Shown here: one piece after another, positions 7,780 through 13,361 of the stretch
How the letters are laid out: each line of letters begins with the position of its first letter
Numbering within the stretch: the stretch's first letter is position 1
Source of the DNA: Candidatus Lindowiibacteriota bacterium
GTDB lineage: Bacteria; Lindowbacteria; 2-12-FULL-62-27
Direction of reading: 5' to 3'
Assembly (NCBI GenBank): GCA_023249255.1
Contig: JAHFCY010000033.1
Location: 1-19,208, forward strand
Length of the DNA stretch: 19,208 nt
Position numbers and translations under genes: made by a program
Notes under the pieces: generated by a model
What the model was told of the DNA's origin: nothing
What the model saw: the letters and a program-made list of their open reading frames with translations, nothing else
Databases searched by the model: none

Positions 7780-9050
7780 GCCAGGACCTCCACCTTCGGC
7801 ACATATACGATCCATTTGCCTCCGGCGTTCAGAAACGCCTGTTCTTTCGCCATGATTTCCTCTTTGTGGTTCCATCCGAACAGCAGTGCGTAGTCGGGAA
7901 ACGCTTCCGCAAACTTCTCGTAAGGCTGAACCGGAATGTGCGTGCCGGGACTGTATTTGCCCTGTTTGATCGGCGTCGTGTCTGAGATGAATTCGACGAT
8001 GTCCGGCGTCAGGTCGCAGTAATTCGTCACCGTCGTGCTTTTCGAAGTCGCGGCGTAGCCGACCACCCGCCGGCCCTGCTGCTTGAGGTCACATAAAATC
8101 CGGCGGAGATTCTGCTGGGACGTTTCGCAGTTTTGGCGGAATCGCTCGTACGTTTCGATCCGGTCCAGTCCCAGTTCACGCTCCCGCCCGATTTGCACAC
8201 CGACGGCGGGCGACACGGGATGGGTACCCTTGCGTGCAATGCAATACCGCATGGAACCTCCGTGCGTTTTCTGGGGCCACAAATCCACGATTTCCATGCC
8301 GTGCATGCCGAACGCGTGGTTTACGGAAAGGACGGAAAAGTAAAATACGTGTTCATCATATATCTGGTCGTAGGATGTCTTCTCCAGAATGTCTCCGAGG
8401 TAAGGATCTTCAAACAGCACAACTCCCCGGGGCTTAAGAAGAATATCGACGCCTTCGGCGATGGAGTGGAAACAGGGAATGTGGCAGAGACAATTGGCCG
8501 CCAGAAAAACGTCTGCCGGCCCATATTCGGCCGCAATCTGCCGCGCGATGTCTTTTTCAAAGAAACCCGACAGTGTGTTCACCCCATTTTTACGCGCGTT
8601 TGACGCCACGCCCGCCGATGGCTCCACGCCAAGATGCCGGATGCCGGCTCCGGCAAAATGTCGAAGCAGGATGCCGTCATTACTGCCGATTTCGACGACA
8701 AAGGGATCATTCCGGCCGATCCAGCGGTCCGAGACTTCGTTCGCGAATTTTTCGAAGTGCGCCGCCTGGAAACGGGACGTGCTCGAAAAAAACGGATATT
8801 CGGCATGAAACATTTTCTCCCGGTCAGGCTGATCGACGAGTTGAACCATCAGGCAGGACGGACAAAAGGCCGCTACGAGATCGAAAAAATATTCCTGGTC
8901 GAACTGGTCGGCCGTGAGAAATCCGTTCGCCAGCGGCATCCGGCCGAACGAAAGGAACGGTTCTATCTGCCCGCCGCAAATCCGGCAGGCGGTCATCCCG
9001 CTCTCATCCATCCCTGGATTTCGCGGGATTCCCTTCATCCCGGCGGTCAT
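7776..9050 (-). CDS. Zinc-finger SAM-dependent sugar C-methyltransferase (TylCIII/NovU-type)
   Basis: This 424-residue, three-part enzyme is of the type that methylates a ring carbon of a keto deoxysugar. A four-cysteine zinc site sits near the N-terminus (C22 and C25 in CRICGG; C63 and C66 in CPSC). The SAM site is [12 protein letters not shown] at 118-129 with GVEP at 141-144. A central YDEHVFYFS follows, and the C-terminal substrate domain begins with [10 protein letters not shown] and NYC. The ATG at 9050 overlaps the upstream stop as ATGA. However, relatives normally begin just before the first CxxC; here residues 1-18 are encoded by a 54-base repeat unit (8988-9050), so Met19 (ATG 8996) is probably the ancestral start and may still be used. 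It overlaps the aminotransferase start by 4 bases. Confidence 0.88.
   Translation of the reverse strand: MTAGMKGIPRNPGMDESGMTACRICGGQIEPFLSFGRMPLANGFLTADQFDQEYFFDLVAAFCPSCLMVQLVDQPDREKMFHAEYPFFSSTSRFQAAHFEKFANEVSDRWIGRNDPFVVEIGSNDGILLRHFAGAGIRHLGVEPSAGVASNARKNGVNTLSGFFEKDIARQIAAEYGPADVFLAANCLCHIPCFHSIAEGVDILLKPRGVVLFEDPYLGDILEKTSYDQIYDEHVFYFSVLSVNHAFGMHGMEIVDLWPQKTHGGSMRYCIARKGTHPVSPAVGVQIGRERELGLDRIETYERFRQNCETSQQNLRRILCDLKQQGRRVVGYAATSKSTTVTNYCDLTPDIVEFISDTTPIKQGKYSPGTHIPVQPYEKFAEAFPDYALLFGWNHKEEIMAKEQAFLNAGGKWIVYVPKVEVLA
7786..7791 (-). promoter_or_regulatory. Ribosome binding site fixing the aminotransferase GTG start
   Basis: The minus strand reads GGAGGT, 6 bases before GTG 7779. It lies inside the last codons of the methyltransferase gene and supports the GTGA overlap start over the longer ATG form. 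Confidence 0.7.
8988..9050 (-). repeat. 54-base repeat unit forming the first 18 codons of the methyltransferase gene
   Basis: GGCGGTCAT (plus strand) occurs at 8988-8996 and again at 9042-9050, 54 bases apart. On the minus strand the two ends are ATGACCGCC, that is Met-Thr-Ala, so the unit adds 18 codons and preserves frame. It is a near copy (53/61) of the unit between rpsO and pnp. Being a multiple of three, it either extends the protein or, if the inner ATG is used, lengthens the spacer. Confidence 0.8.
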
Positions 9051-9628
9051 GCGCTCACGCCACCCGCTGTTTTTTTAACCGACCTCCGGCATCCCGTCAG
9101 AATCCGATGCCCGACATAGGCGAGAAAATAATAGAGGACGATACATGGCACGGCCAGCAACAGAATGACCTGGCTTAACACCGAAACCGCCGCGCCGGCA
9201 ACCTGACCCAGCACATATCGAGTCGTCGTCATCGTTTCAAAATGTCCGTCCGGAAAATGGGCTTCGACGGTGGAAATGTTGCATCGGCATAGAAACCGGA
9301 TGATTTGAAAATAGCCGCGGCCATCCGCGTTGTTAACCGGAACGCAGGCTGTATCGATCGGGACTTCTTTCAGACGGTCGGCGAAGAGAGCGAAGAGATC
9401 CCTGAACGTGAATCCACCCCGGTCGTAAGTCCAGATTTCAACCCGTCGTCCTCGTCCCGCCTCTTTCAACGTATCGGCGGCGTCCGGCTGGGAAATCCAG
9501 ATCCATCGCGTGTCCGGATTCGCATGGCGCGTTTCAACAAGCTCCTTGAACAGATGAACACAATGCGGAATGGAACTCGAACGAATCAGAAGAATCGTCA
9601 CAGGCACAGACGTCCCGATTTCAGTCAT
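9047..9628 (-). CDS. Small protein with C-terminal membrane anchor, function unknown
   Basis: This 193-residue protein is from a family I do not recognise. Residues 10-140 look like a compact alpha/beta domain: a first strand VTILLIRSSS (10-19) is followed by a helix and by VPVNNADGRGYFQI (97-110), a Gly/Asn-rich turn between a strand and a helix. That is loosely like the N-terminal half of a GT-B transferase, but far too short for a whole one. One long hydrophobic segment at about 147-174, flanked by Arg/Lys (HRILTGCRRSVKK), predicts a single membrane anchor with a short basic cytoplasmic tail. It lies 3 bases after the RmlD-like gene and overlaps the methyltransferase start (ATGA), so it belongs to the sugar operon. 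It may tether an enzyme or accompany a polyprenyl-linked step; that is only inference. Confidence 0.7.
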   Translation of the reverse strand: MTEIGTSVPVTILLIRSSSIPHCVHLFKELVETRHANPDTRWIWISQPDAADTLKEAGRGRRVEIWTYDRGGFTFRDLFALFADRLKEVPIDTACVPVNNADGRGYFQIIRFLCRCNISTVEAHFPDGHFETMTTTRYVLGQVAGAAVSVLSQVILLLAVPCIVLYYFLAYVGHRILTGCRRSVKKTAGGVSA

Positions 9629-9631
9629 GGC

Positions 9632-10558
9632 CTAACAGGTTCGGGCGGCAACGGAGTCTGAAACGGGATGCGTGTGTTTGAGATTTTCGACAATGTACCG
9701 CCGCAGATTGTCCCGCCAACTTTGCATCTGGTTCATCCCGAGCAGATCCAGTTTGTGGTTCCGCAGCGCCTCCATCCGGGGTCTTGGGGCTGGAAGCGGA
9801 AACGCGGAACTGGGAACCGGCGCCACGTTCACATCCAATCCGGCATCCATGTCTTTGACGATCTGCCGCGCGATCTCGTACCGCGATGCGCATCCCTTGC
9901 CGCACAGATGGTACAGGCCGAATCGGCCGGATTGGACGATGGGCATCATGTTTCGGACAAAATCATCCGTGAACGTCGGACTGCCGAATTTGTCGTCCAC
10001 TGCCTGAATCTCCCGCTTGCCGTCCAGAATCTGCTGAACAATCTTGTACACGAATTTTTTGTCGATTTCCCAGCCGCCGACCATCCATCCCGCGCGGAAA
10101 ATAAAATATCGGCGAAGAAGTCTGCCTACCGCCTCTTCGCCTGCCAGTTTGCTCCGGCCGTAAACATTGATCGGGTTTGGGGCGTCATACTCCGTGTAGG
10201 CTTCGCTTTTCGAGCCGTCAAAAACGGCGGCCGTGCTGATGTACACGAGCGGCACATCGAGTTTCTGCGCGCAGAGTGCAACATGCTCGGTTCCGAGGGC
10301 GTTGGTTTGAAAGGCATGATCCGGATTTTGTTCACAGAGGTCGACGTTGGTTTCGGCCGCGAGATGGAAAATCATGTCCGGCCGCGTGTCGGCGGCGAAT
10401 CGGGACAGCGCGGTAAAATCCCGGATGTCCACGGCTCCCGCCGGATCGTCCGGCGCACAATTCACATCGGCGCCGGCGACGGTGTGCCCGTCCCGCTGAA
10501 TCCGCCGGCACAGTTCCGTTCCCAGCATGCCGCTTGATCCGGTTACCAGAACGTTCAT
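9632..10558 (-). CDS. dTDP-4-dehydrorhamnose reductase-like SDR (RmlD family)
   Basis: This 308-residue protein is a cytoplasmic NAD(P)H-dependent reductase of 4-keto nucleotide sugars; in the rhamnose pathway RmlD makes the final dTDP-rhamnose. Motifs: GSSGMLG cofactor loop at 7-13, HLAAETNVD at 65-73, a catalytic Ser/Thr at 108-109 (STAAVFDG), Tyr133 and Lys137 in YGRSK, FRAGWMVGG and the FGSPTFTDDF stretch typical of RmlD. Length is normal for the family (about 290-300). It is the first gene of the sugar block, 89 bases after truA. ATG 10558 lacks its own strong ribosome binding site but overlaps the stop of a seven-codon leader ORF that has one. Whether it makes rhamnose or another 6-deoxysugar depends on genes outside the window. 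Confidence 0.88.
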   Translation of the reverse strand: MNVLVTGSSGMLGTELCRRIQRDGHTVAGADVNCAPDDPAGAVDIRDFTALSRFAADTRPDMIFHLAAETNVDLCEQNPDHAFQTNALGTEHVALCAQKLDVPLVYISTAAVFDGSKSEAYTEYDAPNPINVYGRSKLAGEEAVGRLLRRYFIFRAGWMVGGWEIDKKFVYKIVQQILDGKREIQAVDDKFGSPTFTDDFVRNMMPIVQSGRFGLYHLCGKGCASRYEIARQIVKDMDAGLDVNVAPVPSSAFPLPAPRPRMEALRNHKLDLLGMNQMQSWRDNLRRYIVENLKHTHPVSDSVAARTC

Positions 10559-10578
10559 GGATGGAGTGTTTTCTTCAT
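10555..10578 (-). CDS. Possible seven-codon leader peptide coupled to the RmlD-like gene
   Basis: A minimal ORF encodes MKKTLHP and its TGA stop overlaps the ATG of the RmlD-like gene as ATGA, the same junction type used elsewhere in this operon. It has a GAGGGGG ribosome binding site 9 bases upstream of its ATG (10588-10594), whereas the RmlD-like start has none at normal spacing. Ribosomes loaded at the leader could restart on the main gene. It has no repeated codons that would suggest classical attenuation. It could also be a chance ORF. Confidence 0.35.
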   Translation of the reverse strand: MKKTLHP

Positions 10579-10587
10579 GCGTCTATT

Positions 10588-10594
10588 CCCCCTC
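10588..10594 (-). promoter_or_regulatory. Ribosome binding site of the seven-codon leader
   Basis: On the minus strand this reads GAGGGGG. It is 9 bases from the leader ATG at 10578 but 29 bases from the RmlD-like ATG at 10558, so it serves the leader rather than the main gene directly. Confidence 0.45.
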
Positions 10595-10615
10595 GCCACA
10601 TAGGACGTGAAAGAA

Positions 10616-10644
10616 AAAATAACTCAGCGCGTGCGCGTCCGCAA
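10616..10644 (-). promoter_or_regulatory. Candidate weak promoter before the sugar block
   Basis: The truA to RmlD-like gap (10559-10647) contains TTGCGG (10639-10644) and TATTTT (10616-10621) separated by 17 bases, an acceptable but imperfect sigma-70-like pair. It would start a transcript about 50 bases before the RmlD-like gene and let the sugar genes be expressed apart from the housekeeping run. In GC-rich DNA such a match can be chance. Confidence 0.3.
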
Positions 10645-10647
10645 GTT

Positions 10648-11376
10648 CTATCGCCTCCGTGCCGCCGGATAACGCCCGTAGCCGACCTTCACAAGGCACA
10701 GTCCGCTTGCCGGTGCGGCGTAGGGGGGGCGCGTTACGCGTTTTCCCATCCCGGTCTCTACCAGATACGCCACCATCCGCCGGACCATTCGATGTAAAAA
10801 AGAATCCGCTGTGAATATGAATTGAATTTCATCCCCGATCCGTCGAATCTCCACGCGTTTCATCTCTCGCTTCGTCCGCTCGTCTTCTGCCAACCGGATG
10901 CCGAACGCCGCAAAATCGTGAGTGCCGATCCACCGCCGCGCGGCTTGACGCATCCGCGCGATCGATACAGCGGCTGCCGGCGGATAATGCCACACATACG
11001 GCGCGCGAAACGGATCGGGAAGCGGGCGGACAAAAATACGATAGAGATACGTGCGTGATATCGCATCTTTTCGGGCGTGGAACGCAGGCGGAACCGCCCG
11101 CGCGCGATTGACTGAAATGTCGACCGGCAGGAATCGGTTCAGAATGCGGCAAAGTTCCGGGATCGGGGGATTTGCCCGCGGCGCATCAAAATGCGCCGTC
11201 TGGCCCCTTGCATGAACACCGGCGTCCGTTCGTCCCGCGCCGACGATCGGCACGGGTTGCCCATAAAGTTTTTCGAGCGCGCGTTCGAGAACTTCTTGAA
11301 TGCTCAATCCGTTGGGTTGAAGCTGCCATCCGACGTATCGCGTTCCGACGTACGAAATATCCAGCCGGACACGCAT
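10648..11376 (-). CDS. truA: tRNA pseudouridine(38-40) synthase TruA
   Basis: This 242-residue enzyme converts uridines 38-40 in the tRNA anticodon arm to pseudouridine. The catalytic aspartate is D51 in GRTDAGVHA (48-56). Other family signatures are the N-terminal YVGTRYVGWQLQPNGLSIQ, FHARKDAISRTYLY at about 99-112 and the C-terminal FLHRMVRRMVAYLVETG. Length is typical (about 245-270). ATG 11376 lies only 3 bases after the pgpA stop and has no evident ribosome binding site of its own, so translation is probably coupled. It is the last housekeeping gene before the sugar block. Confidence 0.96.
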   Translation of the reverse strand: MRVRLDISYVGTRYVGWQLQPNGLSIQEVLERALEKLYGQPVPIVGAGRTDAGVHARGQTAHFDAPRANPPIPELCRILNRFLPVDISVNRARAVPPAFHARKDAISRTYLYRIFVRPLPDPFRAPYVWHYPPAAAVSIARMRQAARRWIGTHDFAAFGIRLAEDERTKREMKRVEIRRIGDEIQFIFTADSFLHRMVRRMVAYLVETGMGKRVTRPPYAAPASGLCLVKVGYGRYPAARRR

Positions 11377-11379
11377 GGG

Positions 11380-11910
11380 TTAATGGACCGGCGTCGGGAT
11401 GGCGAATCGAAAGAGGAGATAAATCACACCCGTTGTCACGGCCGCGGCAAGTCCCGCGATGACGTCGTCCATCACAATGCCGGTACCGCCCGGCAGATGC
11501 TGGGCTTTTCCGATCCACCCGGGTTTTTTGATGTCGAACCATCGAAAAAACGCAAACGACAGAATCAGCATCCCGACGGTTACAGCCCGTCCGTCGTTGA
11601 CGATCATCGTAAATGGCGAAAATGCGATCAGCATCCCGGCGACCTCGTCCAGCACGATTTCCGGAGGATCGGTCCGCCCGATGAGATCCGCCGCCCGGCC
11701 GCACACCGGCATGGCGATCAACAGAATCGCAAGGGTGGCCAGCGCGTACCAGGCCGGACCCATCGCATCCAGAGCACAGGCCGCCGGCAGTGTCACCAGC
11801 GACGCGGCCGTGCCGGGCGCTCTGGGAATCCAGCCGACACCAAACAGCGTGGCCAGGTTGAGACAAAGCCTGTCCAGGCCTCCGTCAGCTCTGTTGGCTT
11901 CCGCTGACAA
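11380..11910 (-). CDS. pgpA: Phosphatidylglycerophosphatase A
   Basis: This 176-residue integral membrane phosphatase removes the phosphate from phosphatidylglycerophosphate, the step right after PgsA, whose gene is immediately upstream. Family motifs are GWIPRAPGT at 26-34, the metal-site pair D88-E89 in VLDEVAGM, FRWFDIKKPGW at 122-132 and GGTGIVMDD at 141-149. Hydrophobic segments lie near 53-72, 91-120 and 152-170. No ATG sits upstream of the conserved N-terminus; the best start is TTG 11910, preceded by AGGT about 5 bases away, giving a 26-base overlap with the end of pgsA. A start a few codons later (another Leu codon) is also possible. Phosphatase identity is firm; the exact start is less so. 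Confidence 0.93.
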   Translation of the reverse strand: MSAEANRADGGLDRLCLNLATLFGVGWIPRAPGTAASLVTLPAACALDAMGPAWYALATLAILLIAMPVCGRAADLIGRTDPPEIVLDEVAGMLIAFSPFTMIVNDGRAVTVGMLILSFAFFRWFDIKKPGWIGKAQHLPGGTGIVMDDVIAGLAAAVTTGVIYLLFRFAIPTPVH

Positions 11911-12517
11911 GATACCTGTAATTTCTGATCAGATAGTCGATGCCGGTGTAGACGGTGATGGCGGTGACGAAGTACATCAGAATGAGAACGCTCAATCGCA
12001 GTGGATCGCGATATTCGCTGAGATGGGGCAGATAGGCTTGCACGCGCGGGTTTTGCAGGATGTCGACAATTAAAAAATAGTGGAGCCCGACCATCTGCAT
12101 GATGGTTTTGAATTTCCCGCCCCAGTCCGCGCCCAGCGTTACGCCTTCGGCCGACGCCAGAAGTCGAAGTCCCGTCATGGCGAATTCCCGGCCGATGATC
12201 AGAGCGACCGGCCAGGCCGGCATGCGGATGAAAGGAGAATGGACAAAGACGATCAGCGCCGATGCCACCAGAATCTTGTCGGCAATCGGATCCATGAGCA
12301 GGCCGAACTGTGTGACGGCGCCGTATCTGCGGGCCATCCAGCCGTCAAAAATGTCCGTGAGAGACGCCAGAAAAAAAATCACCAGACCTGTGATCTGCGC
12401 CGCCAACTGCTGTTCGAAGGCCTCGGCCGCGAGAAAACACAGCGCGAGGACAAGCCGGAGAGACGTTAAGAGATTGGGAATGCGCTGGAGAGCGGAAAGC
12501 GGCCGGCCGGACGTCAT
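11885..12517 (-). CDS. pgsA: CDP-diacylglycerol-glycerol-3-phosphate 3-phosphatidyltransferase
   Basis: This 210-residue inner-membrane enzyme joins CDP-diacylglycerol and glycerol-3-phosphate to give phosphatidylglycerophosphate, the entry to phosphatidylglycerol and cardiolipin. The complete CDP-alcohol phosphotransferase signature is visible: D55, D58-G59, A62-R63, G72, D76 and D80, spaced exactly as in the family. NLLTSLR at 15-21 is the usual N-terminal segment. Several membrane helices follow (near 22-52, 84-100, 112-130, 140-155, 172-192). ATG 12517 lies 7 bases after the rodZ-like stop without a clear ribosome binding site. The next gene, pgpA, performs the following reaction, so the pair forms a functional unit. 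Confidence 0.96.
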   Translation of the reverse strand: MTSGRPLSALQRIPNLLTSLRLVLALCFLAAEAFEQQLAAQITGLVIFFLASLTDIFDGWMARRYGAVTQFGLLMDPIADKILVASALIVFVHSPFIRMPAWPVALIIGREFAMTGLRLLASAEGVTLGADWGGKFKTIMQMVGLHYFLIVDILQNPRVQAYLPHLSEYRDPLRLSVLILMYFVTAITVYTGIDYLIRNYRYLVSGSQQS

Positions 12518-12524
12518 CCGAGGA

Positions 12525-13361
12525 TCAGCGCCGGGCCGAGCCGGACTCCGGCGGCTCGATGACCACCCGGCCGTCTTCCGTCACAACATAACTTCTGTCC
12601 ATCACCTTGCGCTCGCCCTCCACGGACATTTCTTTTCCATCGATGGTCATTTTCAGGGCGGGCGCGTTTCCAGCGCGGATGTGAAATTTTTTTTCGAATG
12701 TCACGGTGAACCGATCTCCGGGCCGGATCACTTTTTCCATCCGGTGCCGGTCTGACTCACAGTAGACCCACACGTCTGTTGTGGCGCGCATTTCGACTGT
12801 GTGTTCCCTGATTGGCGTCGCGGTCGCCGCTGACTGCGCCGCCACGGTGTCGGCGGTTGTGTCGGATGTTGCCGCGCCCGCCGTGTCAGTCGCCGGCACG
12901 GCCGATGCCGCAGGCTGTTCCTCGGCGGGATTGGCCGGAGGCGGACCCGCGGGTTTGTAGAAATGGTAAAACCCCGCGCCCAGGATTGCGGTGGCTGCGG
13001 CCAAAAAAGCCGTGGATGTCCATTTCTTGCCGACTCCGGCGTCTGTGGTTCTTGCCGCGGCCACGGCTTCCCTCTTTTCCGCGACCCGCCGTGCCGCCGC
13101 CGCGCCCTCGGAAACGGGTTCGGCCGGCGCGATCTCCACCAGAAACGGGAGAATCTCCGCGTCGGGCAGTTTGAGAAACCGCGCGTAGGTCCGGACGAAA
13201 TTTTTTGCCAGGATGGGATAATCGAAGGCATCGAGGTTTCCGGATTCCATCGCTTCGATGTAGGACCGCTTGATCTTGGTTCCCTCAACCACGGTCGGAA
13301 TGTTCAGGCCCAGTTTTTCCCGTTTCTGTTTCAACAGGTCCGCAATCTTTTGGCTATCCAC
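12525..13361 (-). CDS. RodZ-like membrane protein with N-terminal helix-turn-helix
   Basis: This 278-residue protein has the RodZ layout: an Xre-type HTH_25 domain at about 6-66 (VVEGTKIKRSYIEAMESGNLDAF core) in the cytoplasm, a charged Ala-rich linker (80-113), one membrane helix at 114-134, a Pro/Ala/Thr-rich periplasmic spacer (136-185) and a C-terminal beta domain of the DUF4115 type (about 187-268). RodZ links MreB to the elongasome and sets rod shape. I chose GTG 13361: it has a strong GAGGAGG site 6 bases upstream (13368-13374), begins right at the HTH domain and overlaps the ftsK end by 8 bases. The frame stays open to 13442, but that extension is ftsK sequence in another frame. Without mreB nearby, a general regulatory or scaffold role cannot be excluded. 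Confidence 0.87.
   Translation of the reverse strand: MDSQKIADLLKQKREKLGLNIPTVVEGTKIKRSYIEAMESGNLDAFDYPILAKNFVRTYARFLKLPDAEILPFLVEIAPAEPVSEGAAAARRVAEKREAVAAARTTDAGVGKKWTSTAFLAAATAILGAGFYHFYKPAGPPPANPAEEQPAASAVPATDTAGAATSDTTADTVAAQSAATATPIREHTVEMRATTDVWVYCESDRHRMEKVIRPGDRFTVTFEKKFHIRAGNAPALKMTIDGKEMSVEGERKVMDRSYVVTEDGRVVIEPPESGSARR

Noticed and set aside
8988-9050. The two 54-base units as part of a CRISPR array or insertion sequence end
   Set aside because: There is only one unit per site, no regularly varying spacers, no terminal inverted repeats and no transposase or cas gene in the window.
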